A stretch of 64,000 nucleotides of DNA from Thermochromatium tepidum ATCC 43061 (GTDB taxonomy: Bacteria; Pseudomonadota; Gammaproteobacteria; Chromatiales; Chromatiaceae). The stretch is from assembly GCF_009664085.1 (NCBI RefSeq), contig NZ_CP039268.1:67001-131000 (forward strand), in the 5' to 3' direction. The notes beneath the pieces were generated by a model. It worked only from the letters and a program-made list of their open reading frames with translations. It was not told where the DNA came from and did not search any database. This document shows, piece after piece, positions 1 through 8,493 of the stretch. A program made the position numbers and the translations under genes. Position 1 is the first letter of the stretch; each line of letters starts with the position of its first letter.

Positions 1-1145
1 ACAGTGGCGTCTTGCACAGATGCGCGCATGGGCAGGCGTGCCTGGGCGCTCAGCTCGGCAGCCAGGGCCTGGGCGCCGTGCTCGTCGAGCCCATCGACGA
101 TGAGTCCGAATCCATTCTCGCTCACGCGCACAAGGGACCCGCGCCCGCCGATGAGTCTGCTTAGGGTATGACTGAACTCATCGAGCAGTTCAAGCCCGAT
201 CGACAGCCCCATCTCCCGCATCACGTCGGAGATCTTGGCGACACGGATATAGAAGATGGCGAAGGGGCGGATGACGAGGCGCTGCTCGTCGATGTGAGAT
301 TCGATCTCGGCGATCAGAGGCGCAAGTCCAGCGGTTGGCGGGGCAGTGGCAACAGCATAGATGGGTGGCGTCTCGATCGGCTGCAGGATGAGGCGCAGAC
401 AGGACTCGCCCTCGAATTCGCTTGGAGAGGCGAGTAGGCGGGCATCAAAACGTGTCGCATCGGGTCGCCGACAACCGACGTCGAGCAGAACGATGGACCC
501 AGGGTCGGCGGGGCCAGTCGACTTAAGCAGGTCACGGATCGCAGCGTGATACTCGGGCTCGAAGAGATCGAGCAGGGGTGTGGATAGCACCTCCTCGGTC
601 GAGAGCTGCCCAAAGAGCCGCGCATAGGACTGGTTGACCTCGAGGTGCAGACCATCCTGGACGAAGGCCACGCCGGCGCGTGTGACCTCGGCAAGCTGCA
701 GGATACCCTGTTCGCACTGACGCAGACGGCCATTCAGCGCCTCGGCGGCCTGCCTGGCCTTCAGATCGGCCAGCTCACGCGCCACGCTCAATCGCAGATG
801 CTCCGGGTCGGCGCGGCGCACGATGTCGCGCACACCGAAACGCCTCGCCCTCGCCGCCTCGGTCTCCCACTGCTCCGGATCGGCGAGCAGGATCAGGGGG
901 ATCGTTGTCTTCAGGCGTTTGTAGGCGGATAGAACCTTGTCGACCTCGACGTCTCGGTCATAGCCGCAGCAAAGGATAAGGTCACAACCGCGCGCGGTGA
1001 TCACCTTGTCGAGGTGCTCGGCACCCGGGATCGAGAGGCTAAGCTCGGCCAGCCGTGCCTCGCGGAGTGTCGCCATCAATCGCTCAGCCTCACTGGTCTC
1101 GGATGTGACGATGAGCAGCGTCGGTTGTTGACTGTGCGTAGGCAT
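1..1145 (-). CDS. FimX-like multidomain signalling protein (degenerate REC, PAS, degenerate GGDEF), 3' end outside window
   Basis: An uninterrupted minus-strand frame runs from an ATG at 1143-1145 to the window edge, giving about 381 visible residues. It is partial, lacking a stop inside the window. Residues about 8-125 look like a receiver domain whose phosphoacceptor region reads DLILCCGYD, so the usual Asp seems lost. A PAS-like segment follows (about 145-235, VNQSYARLFGQ). Then comes a GGDEF-like fold in which the signature reads RVSENGFGLIV, so cyclase activity is unlikely. This order matches the FimX family (REC-PAS-GGDEF-EAL), which binds c-di-GMP and controls type IV pili. I infer an EAL domain beyond the edge but cannot see it. 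Confidence 0.75.
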   Translation of the reverse strand, partial: MPTHSQQPTLLIVTSETSEAERLMATLREARLAELSLSIPGAEHLDKVITARGCDLILCCGYDRDVEVDKVLSAYKRLKTTIPLILLADPEQWETEAARARRFGVRDIVRRADPEHLRLSVARELADLKARQAAEALNGRLRQCEQGILQLAEVTRAGVAFVQDGLHLEVNQSYARLFGQLSTEEVLSTPLLDLFEPEYHAAIRDLLKSTGPADPGSIVLLDVGCRRPDATRFDARLLASPSEFEGESCLRLILQPIETPPIYAVATAPPTAGLAPLIAEIESHIDEQRLVIRPFAIFYIRVAKISDVMREMGLSIGLELLDEFSHTLSRLIGGRGSLVRVSENGFGLIVDGLDEHGAQALAAELSAQARLPMRASVQDAT

Positions 1146-1228
1146 ACGGGTGTCTTTCGAGTCAGGTCCATCGCTGATGGGGCGATTATCGGTCTTCCCG
1201 GCCACAAAGGAAAAGCACCGGATACGCT

Positions 1229-2236
1229 TTATTCGAGCGGCTGCTTGGCGGGCGCCCCAGGTATCTCGCGCACCAGGCGCGGCACCAGATAGCCGGGCAG
1301 ACGGGTGCGCAGCTCAGCCAGTAGGCGTCGGGCCTCGACGTCGCTCACCTGGAAATGGGCGCTGCCGGCGACTGGATCCAGTCCATGCAGATAGTAGGGC
1401 AACACGCCGCACGCGAAGAGCCGTTCGCTCAACTCGACCAGGGTCTCGACCCGATCGTTCACGCCAAACAGCAGGACGCTTTGGTTGAGCAGGGTGACTC
1501 CGGCGGCGCGCCAGTCGAGCAGGGCCAAGCGCACGGATTCATCCAGTTCATGCGGGTGGTTGGCCTGGATCACCAGGGTGCTCGCCAGTCGGCCCGCTGT
1601 CAGGCGGGCCGCCAGTCGTGCGGTCAGGCGCACGGGTGACACGACCGCCAATCGACTGTGCAGGCGCAGACGCTTGAGATGGTCGATGTGCTCCAGCCCC
1701 TGGATCAGCGCGTCGAGCCGGTCGTCGTCGAGCATCAACGGGTCGCCGCCGCTCAGGATCACTTCGGTCAGGCTGGGATCGCTGGCGATCTCCTCCAGCG
1801 CCCGCTCCAGGTGAGTTTGGTTCGGTCCTAGGGCCTGATAGGGGAAATGGCGACGGAAACAGTAGCGACAATGGATGGCACAGAGGCCGGTCAGCATCAG
1901 CAGGGCTCGTCCTGCGTACTTCACCAACAGTCCGGGGGCGCGTTCGGCAGCGGTGTCTCCGACCGGATCAGCGACATAGCCGGCAACCGGCCGGCGCTCG
2001 GCGGCCAGCGGCAGCACCTGGCGTAGTAGCGGATCCTCAGGATCTCCAGGGCGCATGCGCTCGGCAAAGGCGCGCGGAACACGCAGACCGAAGGACTCGG
2101 GTTCATCGTCCAGATCCGGTAGCTGACTTCGTTCCAGACCGAGAAAGGCGAGCAGCGCATCGACCTGGGTAAAGACCCTGACCTGTTCATACTCCCGCCG
2201 CTCGCTCTTACAAGCCTCCAGCCTTCGCGATAACAT
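1229..2236 (-). CDS. epmB: EF-P beta-lysylation protein EpmB (lysine 2,3-aminomutase-like radical SAM)
   Basis: Radical SAM enzyme that converts (S)-alpha-lysine to (R)-beta-lysine for EF-P modification in the cytoplasm. The cluster motif [11 protein letters not shown] (Cys-x3-Cys-x2-Cys) is intact, and the upstream segment [11 protein letters not shown]...DPLLRQVLP is typical of the family. The open frame extends to 2272, where its first ATG would overlap the efp start codon on the other strand without a ribosome binding site. I prefer the ATG at 2234-2236, preceded by GCGGA, though the N-terminus is uncertain. It is divergent from efp and epmA, its functional partners. Confidence 0.92.
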   Translation of the reverse strand: MLSRRLEACKSERREYEQVRVFTQVDALLAFLGLERSQLPDLDDEPESFGLRVPRAFAERMRPGDPEDPLLRQVLPLAAERRPVAGYVADPVGDTAAERAPGLLVKYAGRALLMLTGLCAIHCRYCFRRHFPYQALGPNQTHLERALEEIASDPSLTEVILSGGDPLMLDDDRLDALIQGLEHIDHLKRLRLHSRLAVVSPVRLTARLAARLTAGRLASTLVIQANHPHELDESVRLALLDWRAAGVTLLNQSVLLFGVNDRVETLVELSERLFACGVLPYYLHGLDPVAGSAHFQVSDVEARRLLAELRTRLPGYLVPRLVREIPGAPAKQPLE

Positions 2237-2270
2237 TATCCGCTTAACTTCTACAGGCAATGAGGATGAC

Positions 2271-2840
2271 ATGGCGTTCTACAGCACCAACGAATTCAAG
2301 GGCGGACTCAAGATCATGCTGGATGGGGATCCATACAGCATCCTCGAGAACGAGTTCGTCAAGCCCGGCAAGGGACAGGCCTTCAACCGTGTCCGGGTGC
2401 GCAACCTGAAGACCGGGCGTGTGATCGAGAAGACCTTCAAGTCCGGCGACACCGTCGAGGCGGCGGACGTGCATGATACCGACATGCAGTATCTCTACAA
2501 CGACGGCGAGGAATGGCACTTCATGCACCCGGAGAGCTTCGAGCAGATGACCGCCACTGCAGCCGCCGTCGGCGAGGCGGCCAAGTGGATCAAGGAGAAC
2601 GACATCTGCAAGGTCACGCTCTGGAACGGCACGCCGCTGACGGTCGAACCACCGAACTTCGTGGTGCTCAAGGTCGTCGAGACCGACCCCGGTGTGCGCG
2701 GAGATACCTCGGGCGGTGGCGGCAAGCCGGCTACGCTCGAAACCGGTGCCGTGGTGCGCGTGCCCCTGTTCGTGCAGACCGATGAGCTGATCAAGGTCGA
2801 CACCCGCACTGGCGAATACGTCTCGCGCGTCAAGGACTGA
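2271..2840 (+). CDS. efp: Translation elongation factor P
   Basis: EF-P binds between the P and E sites of the ribosome and relieves stalling at polyproline stretches. The 189-residue length is normal. The modification loop reads KPGKGQAF with Lys34 at its tip, the residue beta-lysylated by EpmA in E. coli. The ATG at 2271 follows GAGG seven bases upstream. The stop codon overlaps the epmA start (TGATG), so the two are probably translationally coupled. With epmB divergent next door, target and both main modification enzymes sit together; the hydroxylase EpmC is not seen here. Confidence 0.98.
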   Translation: MAFYSTNEFKGGLKIMLDGDPYSILENEFVKPGKGQAFNRVRVRNLKTGRVIEKTFKSGDTVEAADVHDTDMQYLYNDGEEWHFMHPESFEQMTATAAAVGEAAKWIKENDICKVTLWNGTPLTVEPPNFVVLKVVETDPGVRGDTSGGGGKPATLETGAVVRVPLFVQTDELIKVDTRTGEYVSRVKD

Positions 2841-3832
2841 TGTCCGAGGGTTCAGACTTAGACTGGCGACCGAACGCCAGCCTGGCGGTGATTCGGGCGC
2901 GCGCCGAGATCTATGCCAAAATCCGGGTGTTCTTCTGCGAGGCTGGGGTTCTAGAGGTCGAAACGCCCATCCTGTCGCGCGCGGCGGTAACGGATCCGGC
3001 CCTGGTTAGCCTCTCGACCCGGGTCGACATCGCCGGCTTCGGTCCCAACCGTCCGCTCTATCTCCAGACCTCACCTGAGTTCGCGATGAAGCGGTTGCTG
3101 GCCGCCGGGAGCGGACCGATCTATCAGATCTGCAAGGTCTTCCGCGACCAGGAGCGAGGCGTCCGTCACCATCCCGAGTTCAGCCTGCTGGAGTGGTATC
3201 GTCCAGGCTGGAGCTACGAGCGCCTGATGGATGAGGTCGAGGCATTGGTCCGCATGGCCCTAGACCGCCCAACCCTGTCGAGCGAGCGCATCGGCTATCG
3301 CGATCTGTTTCGCGAGCGACTCGGGATCGATCCCTGGCAGACCGAGGTCGCCCAGCTGCGCGCCGCTGCCGAACGTGCCGGGCTCCAGGGTCTGGATGGG
3401 CTCGATCTGGAGCGCGACGGCTGGCTCGATCTGCTCCTGACCCGCTGTCTCGAACCCGGACTGGGTCGGGGATGTTTGACCTTTCTGTACGACTATCCGC
3501 CGAGTCAGGCCGCCTTGGCGCGGCTTCGCACGAGGGATGGGGTTCGGGTTGCCGAGCGCTTCGAACTCTATGTCGAGGGAATCGAACTGGCCAATGGGTT
3601 CGGCGAGCTGATCGATGCCGACGAGCAACGCGCACGTTTCTTGTCCGATCTCGACGTCAGGCGTGCCCAGGGGCGATCCGAACCGCCGCTTGACACATCC
3701 CTGCTCGCGGCGCTCGCGCATGGGATGCCAGATTGTGCCGGGGTAGCGCTCGGGCTCGACCGACTGCTGATGCTCGCGACCGGCGCCGAGCACATCGATT
3801 CCGTGTTGAGCTTTGCCATCGAGCGTGCCTAG
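2840..3832 (+). CDS. epmA: EF-P lysyltransferase EpmA (PoxA/GenX)
   Basis: A truncated class II lysyl-tRNA synthetase paralogue that attaches beta-lysine to EF-P Lys34. The 330 residues correspond to the catalytic core without the anticodon-binding domain, the normal EpmA size. Class II motif 2 is visible in ICKVFRDQERGVRHHPEF, and motif 3 in GVALGLDRLLML near the C-terminus. The start overlaps the efp stop by one base, which fits co-translation with its substrate protein. Confidence 0.96.
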   Translation: MSEGSDLDWRPNASLAVIRARAEIYAKIRVFFCEAGVLEVETPILSRAAVTDPALVSLSTRVDIAGFGPNRPLYLQTSPEFAMKRLLAAGSGPIYQICKVFRDQERGVRHHPEFSLLEWYRPGWSYERLMDEVEALVRMALDRPTLSSERIGYRDLFRERLGIDPWQTEVAQLRAAAERAGLQGLDGLDLERDGWLDLLLTRCLEPGLGRGCLTFLYDYPPSQAALARLRTRDGVRVAERFELYVEGIELANGFGELIDADEQRARFLSDLDVRRAQGRSEPPLDTSLLAALAHGMPDCAGVALGLDRLLMLATGAEHIDSVLSFAIERA

Positions 3833-3858
3833 GATTTCGAGGCGTTTGACAAAACCCT

Positions 3859-4779
3859 ATGTTCAGCCGCTTGCATCCTCTGATCGGTCGCGGTATCCAC
3901 TGGGTCGGTCGCTTTGACCTCCCCGCGCTGTGGCGTGAACGCCTGAACCTCGGCATGGCTTACGCCCCGATCGCCATGGCCAGTGGCGAACGCTGGCTGT
4001 TACGCTGGGCCGGGGTTGGGACGATCCTTGGACTCGGTCTCTACCTGATCTGCGGCTATCACGCCGGCTTCCCTCGGCTCAATGTCCTCGCCGCCGCGTA
4101 TCCAAGCTGGATCTGGGCCTGTCTTACGGCTCTGGGTGACGAGCGCGCGCTATTCGCCCTCACACTCTTCTTCTCGCTGCGTCGGCCGCGACTGTTCTGG
4201 ACCCTGATCCTGTCGGCGCTGATCGCGATCGCCGCCAGTCGCGGACTGAAGGTGCTCCTCGACACCGCCAGGCCGCCGGCAGTGCTGGCGGCGGATGCCT
4301 TTCACCTCATCGGCCCGGCGCTCAAGCGCATGAGTTTTCCGTCCGGACATAGTGTTTCTATTGTCGTCTTCTGTGGCGTGTTGATGCTGCATACGCGCTG
4401 GATCGAGTGGCGTGTGTTATTGCTGCTGATCGCGCTCTTGGTGGGCGCAAGCCGGGTCGCCGTCGGGGCGCACTGGCCGATCGATGTGATCGCGGGATTG
4501 ACGCTGGGGGCGCTGTCAGCCTGGCTCGGCGGACGGCTCGCCCTGCGTTGGACAGGGCCTGCGTCCAGGTTAGACGTGCATCTGACCTGCGTGGTGCTGG
4601 CCGCTGTGATGGCCTGCGGCCTACTCTTCGACGATGGAGGCTATGCGCAAGCGGCGCTCATGCAGCGTCTGCTTGCGCTCGGTGCGCTGGCGAGCGCCAT
4701 CTGGTCGTATATTGTCGGCCCGTTAGTTAGCCGTAAACGCGCCACAAGGCCACTGGGATCCGGGCGCGACTTTAGCTGA
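3859..4779 (+). CDS. PAP2-family membrane phosphatase
   Basis: Integral membrane phosphatase of the PAP2 superfamily, which hydrolyses lipid phosphates or pyrophosphates (for example undecaprenyl pyrophosphate or phosphatidate) at the periplasmic face. The three signature motifs are in order: KVLLDTARP, SFPSGHS and SRVAVGAHWPIDV, with the catalytic histidines of motifs 2 and 3 present. Several hydrophobic segments surround them, and two further helices follow near the C-terminus. At 306 residues it is somewhat longer than minimal family members. The last bases overlap the end of convergent phoU. The substrate cannot be assigned from sequence. Confidence 0.88.
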   Translation: MFSRLHPLIGRGIHWVGRFDLPALWRERLNLGMAYAPIAMASGERWLLRWAGVGTILGLGLYLICGYHAGFPRLNVLAAAYPSWIWACLTALGDERALFALTLFFSLRRPRLFWTLILSALIAIAASRGLKVLLDTARPPAVLAADAFHLIGPALKRMSFPSGHSVSIVVFCGVLMLHTRWIEWRVLLLLIALLVGASRVAVGAHWPIDVIAGLTLGALSAWLGGRLALRWTGPASRLDVHLTCVVLAAVMACGLLFDDGGYAQAALMQRLLALGALASAIWSYIVGPLVSRKRATRPLGSGRDFS

Positions 4780-5500
4780 GTTCGGGTGTCTCGCCCGTCT
4801 CGATATAGATGATCTGCTCGGCGATGTTGGTGGCGCGGTCGGCGACCCGCTCATAGTGGTGCGCGATCCAGAGCAGCTGCATCCCCAGCAGACAGGAGGA
4901 CTCCCTCTGGTCGCATAACCAGGTGATGACGTCGCGGATGGAGGTCTCTTCCAAGGCATCGACCTCGCTCTCACGTGCCACCGCGGCACGTGCCCGATCG
5001 GCGGAACCGTTCTCGGCATAGACGGCCATGACCTGGGTGAACATCGCCAGCGCGATGTCGCCCATGATCCCGATGCGCTTGGCGGGCTCGATCGGGAGCG
5101 GAGACGCGGGGGCCCGAAGCAGGATGCGCGCGACATCGGCGGCATGGTCGGCGATACGCTCTAGCTCGCTGATGATCTCCAGTGTGGCCCCGATCAGGCG
5201 CAGATCCCGGCCAGCCGGCTGGTGTGAGGCCAGTACCACCAGGGTCTGTTGTTCCAGCGCGCGCCGCCCCTGGTTGATGACGGTATCATCGGCGATGATC
5301 GCCTGGCACAGGGCCGAATCCTGGTTGCGCAGGGCCTCAAGGGAGCGATGCAGGCCGGTGGCGACCTGGTCGGCCATCGACAACAAGCCCGTACGCAGGG
5401 CTTCGCGTTTCTTTTCGATCAAGAGTTGCATCGCTTCCATCTCGTTCAACCCAGTTTTTGAAAGGCGGTCTGGCCGAGTATAGCGAGCGGATTTGACCAT
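4772..5500 (-). CDS. phoU: PhoU-family phosphate signalling regulator
   Basis: PhoU proteins link the Pst phosphate transporter to the PhoR kinase and repress the Pho regulon when phosphate is plentiful. Two PhoU three-helix repeats are visible, ending in ELERIADHAADVARILLR and HYERVADRATNIAEQIIYI, the metal-binding E/DxxxD signatures. The 242-residue length is typical. The first ATG has no clear Shine-Dalgarno sequence, so Met21 or Met24 could be the true start. No pst or phoBR genes are in the window. A paralogue tied to a Na/Pi transporter is an alternative. Confidence 0.88.
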   Translation of the reverse strand: MVKSARYTRPDRLSKTGLNEMEAMQLLIEKKREALRTGLLSMADQVATGLHRSLEALRNQDSALCQAIIADDTVINQGRRALEQQTLVVLASHQPAGRDLRLIGATLEIISELERIADHAADVARILLRAPASPLPIEPAKRIGIMGDIALAMFTQVMAVYAENGSADRARAAVARESEVDALEETSIRDVITWLCDQRESSCLLGMQLLWIAHHYERVADRATNIAEQIIYIETGETPELS

Positions 5501-5511
5501 TCGGTGACGGC

Positions 5512-6576
5512 TCAGGACGAAGGCTCATCAGGTGCCACCTGTGGCCAAGCACTCAGGATGGCCTGCACCAGGGTGGCGAGCGGGATGGCGAAGAAGACAC
5601 CCCAAAATCCCCAGAGTCCGCCGAAGACCAGGATGGCGACGATGATGGCCACCGGATGCAGATTGACCACCTCCGAGAAGATCAGGGGCACCAAGACATT
5701 GCCGTCGAGCGCCTGGATGATACCGTAGGCGAGCGCCAACCAGGCGAACTGGGCCGACCAGCCCCACTGGAACCAGGCCACCAGGAGCACAGGCACGGTG
5801 ACAACCGCCGCCCCGATATAGGGGATGATGACTGAGAGCCCGACCAACAGCGACAGCAGCATCGCGTATCTCAGCCCGAAGGCATAGAAGGTGACGAAGC
5901 TCACCGCCCAGACGATGAGGATCTCCCAGACCTTGCCACGGATGTAATTGGAGATCTGGCGGTCTACGTCGCGCCAGACGTGCCCGGCGATCCCATGATG
6001 CTCGGGCAGGTACTGTCTGAACCAGCCGAGGATGAGATCTTTGTCCTTCATGAAGAAGAACACCAGGATCGGCATCAGGATCAGATAGACCAGGATGGTG
6101 ATGACACTGGCGACATTGGCGAGCGACCAGGACAGCACCTGCTGTCCGAAGGAGACGGCCTCGGTGCGCATGTACAGGATCAGCTCGGAGAGCTGGGCCT
6201 GGGTGACCAGTTCCGGATAGTGCTCGGGCAGATCCATCAGGAAGCGCGTGCCCTCGAAGACCATATTGGGAAGCTGCTGCACCAGATCCCGGATCTGACG
6301 CGACAGCAAGGGCAGGATGCCGACCAGGATCATAGCCAAGAAGGTGATGAAGAGCAGATAGACCACCAGCACACTCGGCAGGCGCGGCATTCCGCGTCGC
6401 TGGAATGCGCCGACTGCACCCTCCAGCAGATAGGCGATGACGATGCTGGCGAGCACCGGCCTGAGCATGTCGCCCAGGAAGAGCACGACCGCAAAGACGG
6501 TCGAAAGCAAGAGACTAAGAAAGACGATCTGCGGATTGGAGAGATTGCGCTTGAACCAGTGTGCGACGATGTTCAT
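5512..6576 (-). CDS. AI-2E family transporter (PerM/YdiK-like permease)
   Basis: Polytopic inner-membrane protein of 354 residues with about eight predicted hydrophobic segments, matching the AI-2E exporter family (TqsA, PerM, YhhT). Recognisable are the central amphipathic region with DRQISNYIRGKVWEILIVW and the glycine-rich GLSVIIPYIGAAVVTVPV segment. Family members are variously linked to autoinducer-2 export, Na/H antiport or unknown substrates, so the substrate is open. It lies between phoU and a small unknown gene on the same strand, with 11 and 15 bp gaps, suggesting one transcript. Confidence 0.9.
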   Translation of the reverse strand: MNIVAHWFKRNLSNPQIVFLSLLLSTVFAVVLFLGDMLRPVLASIVIAYLLEGAVGAFQRRGMPRLPSVLVVYLLFITFLAMILVGILPLLSRQIRDLVQQLPNMVFEGTRFLMDLPEHYPELVTQAQLSELILYMRTEAVSFGQQVLSWSLANVASVITILVYLILMPILVFFFMKDKDLILGWFRQYLPEHHGIAGHVWRDVDRQISNYIRGKVWEILIVWAVSFVTFYAFGLRYAMLLSLLVGLSVIIPYIGAAVVTVPVLLVAWFQWGWSAQFAWLALAYGIIQALDGNVLVPLIFSEVVNLHPVAIIVAILVFGGLWGFWGVFFAIPLATLVQAILSAWPQVAPDEPSS

Positions 6577-6591
6577 AACGCTAGGGCAGCC

Positions 6592-6972
6592 TTAGTCCTG
6601 CGCAGCGATCCCGGCACGATAATCACGATAATGGCGCGCAAAGAGCGCCTCCAGTTCATCGATGACCTCGTTCGCCGAACGCCCCTGGAGCACATGGGCC
6701 GACATCAGGGCGGACGTCTCGTGCAGCAGGGCGCGGGGCTCAAGCATGTCGTAGCTCTGGGAGAGACGCTTGATGGCAGCGACCACGCTTTCGTGCTCGG
6801 GCCTTGGCACAGGGTGTGGTTCGCGCGCGACAACGGGTTCGCGCTGACTTGCCCCGGCACGCGCGGCCAGAAAGTCGGCGAAGGCAAGCAGGGTCTCGCG
6901 TTCGCGAGACCCCAGGGCGCGCAGACACTTGAGCAGGCGTCGCTCGTCGGCGGAAATCGTGTTCGGATTCAT
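6592..6972 (-). CDS. Conserved hypothetical protein, cytoplasmic
   Basis: A 126-residue soluble, mostly helical protein with no signal peptide or membrane segment. It has a proline/histidine-rich linker around residues 45-60 between two charged helical parts. I do not recognise a family. Codon usage is like its neighbours and the gene lies 15 bp upstream of the AI-2E permease on the same strand, so it is probably real and co-transcribed. No function can be proposed. Confidence 0.7.
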   Translation of the reverse strand: MNPNTISADERRLLKCLRALGSRERETLLAFADFLAARAGASQREPVVAREPHPVPRPEHESVVAAIKRLSQSYDMLEPRALLHETSALMSAHVLQGRSANEVIDELEALFARHYRDYRAGIAAQD

Positions 6973-7171
6973 TCGTTTGGGATCGGATCCAAATAAAATC
7001 CGCTTATATCACAGTCGCACGCCGTTTCGGTAGCCGCACCGGTCACGATCCGGTGTGTTCGCTCCTCGCGACCGGTCAGATCTGGGTCAAGGATGGATTG
7101 GCTGCCGGGTTTCGGTTATACCTAAGACGCGACCGGCGAGGGCGACGATCATTCAACGAACCGGTGTAGCC

Positions 7172-8377
7172 ATGGGCGAGGGGAGGCGTTGGCAGCGACT
7201 GGCCGAGGTCCTGCTCAATCCGCATATAGACGACGCGGCGTTGGAGTCGGCGCTGAGGACGGCGCGCGAGCGCGCCTCGCTCCCGCTGCTCTGGCTCATC
7301 GGCAAGACCCAGTCGGGAAAGAGCTCGCTCATCCATGCCTTGACCGGCAGCCCGGCTGCCGAGATTGGCAACGGCTTCCAGCCCTGCACCCGCAGTTCGC
7401 GGATCTACGACTTTCCGGCTGAAGCGCCCGTGATCCGCTTCCTGGATACCCGTGGTCTGGGCGAGGTCGATTATGATCCGGAGGAAGACATCCGTTTTGG
7501 TGAATCCCAGGCCCATCTGCTGGTCGTGGTCATGAAGGCCGGCGATCTCGACCAGACTGCGGTGCTGGAGGTGGTGCGCACCGTGCGCCGGCGTCATCCC
7601 GAATGGCCACTGTTGCTGGTCCAAACCGCGCTACACGAGCTCTATCCACCGCGCTTCGAGCACCCCCAGCCCTATCCCTTCGCGACCGTGCCCTGGCCGG
7701 CGAGCCTGCCGTCCGACCTGATCCGCGCCCTGCGGATGCAGCGTGAGCTGGCCTCAGACCTTCCTGGACGCGCGCCGGCGCACTGGGTGGTCGTAGACCT
7801 CACCCGACCCGAGGATGGCTATGAACCCGCCGACTATGGCCTGGATGCACTCTGGGAGGCGATCGATACCCTCTCGGCCCTGCCGTTGCGACTTTTGCTC
7901 GGGCGCGATCCCGAGGTCCAGGACCTCTTCGATCGCGCCGCACACCCGCATATCCTCGGCTATACGCTGGCTGCCGCTGGTCTCGGGGCCTTGCCTGGGG
8001 TGGACCTGGCAGGGGTGCCCCTGATCCAGGCCAAGATGCTCCAGAGCCTGGCCGCACTCCATGGCCAGACCTGGGATCGCAGATCCATCCTCGAGTTTCT
8101 GGGGCTGCTGGGGGCTGGATTCGGGTTCTCCTATGGGGCGCGGATGGCGGGCCGGACCCTGATCAAGTTGGTCCCCTATCTAGGTCAGACCCTAGGCGCG
8201 GTCTGGGGGGCGAGCGCCAGCGGTGCGACCACCTTCGCGCTCGGTAAGGCCGCGGCCTATTATCTGCGTCGACGGAATCTCGGGCTGAGCACAGAGGCGC
8301 GTGCACTGCGGCGCGTGTTCGCCGATCAGATCAGCCAGGGGACCTGGATGGTGCGCGATTCGCTGGTCGGGGAGTGA
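7172..8377 (+). CDS. GTPase with C-terminal DUF697/YcjF-like hydrophobic domain
   Basis: A P-loop GTPase of about 401 residues. G1 is GKTQSGKSS (residues about 44-52) and G3 is DTRGLGEVDY (about 92-101). The C-terminal third (about 265-385) is glycine/alanine-rich and partly hydrophobic, resembling DUF697, a domain found in YcjF and in GTPase-associated membrane proteins. The frame is open from a GTG at 7055, but the similarity begins near the ATG at 7172. A second GTPase follows about 170 bp downstream on the same strand, so the two probably work together, perhaps at the membrane. The canonical G4 NKxD is not clear. Confidence 0.85.
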   Translation: MGEGRRWQRLAEVLLNPHIDDAALESALRTARERASLPLLWLIGKTQSGKSSLIHALTGSPAAEIGNGFQPCTRSSRIYDFPAEAPVIRFLDTRGLGEVDYDPEEDIRFGESQAHLLVVVMKAGDLDQTAVLEVVRTVRRRHPEWPLLLVQTALHELYPPRFEHPQPYPFATVPWPASLPSDLIRALRMQRELASDLPGRAPAHWVVVDLTRPEDGYEPADYGLDALWEAIDTLSALPLRLLLGRDPEVQDLFDRAAHPHILGYTLAAAGLGALPGVDLAGVPLIQAKMLQSLAALHGQTWDRRSILEFLGLLGAGFGFSYGARMAGRTLIKLVPYLGQTLGAVWGASASGATTFALGKAAAYYLRRRNLGLSTEARALRRVFADQISQGTWMVRDSLVGE

Positions 8378-8493
8378 CAGGATCCATGTCGAAGGGGCGG
8401 AATAGTTTACAGTGCTGGCCGCACCCGCAAGGGTGCGGTGAAATCGACCGCGCTGACGCAGGACGTCGGCGTTGTTGCTCTTGAGCAGGGATA
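8378..8493 (+). promoter_or_regulatory. Intergenic hairpin with GCAA tetraloop between the two GTPase genes
   Basis: A perfect 8-bp stem, CCGCACCC (8419-8426) with GGGTGCGG (8431-8438), is closed by a GNRA-type GCAA loop. No U-tract follows, so it is not a standard intrinsic terminator. It could stabilise RNA or modulate expression of the downstream GTPase. Nothing else is recognised in this gap. Confidence 0.4.

Noticed and set aside
5980-6996. A 338-residue plus-strand frame across the AI-2E permease and the next gene
   Set aside because: It is antisense to two genes with normal codon usage, is rich in His/Gln/Asp and has no domain.
7055-7171. N-terminal extension of the DUF697 GTPase from a GTG at 7055
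   Set aside because: The extra 39 residues look like a translated upstream region with no ribosome site; the ATG at 7172 starts the recognisable protein.
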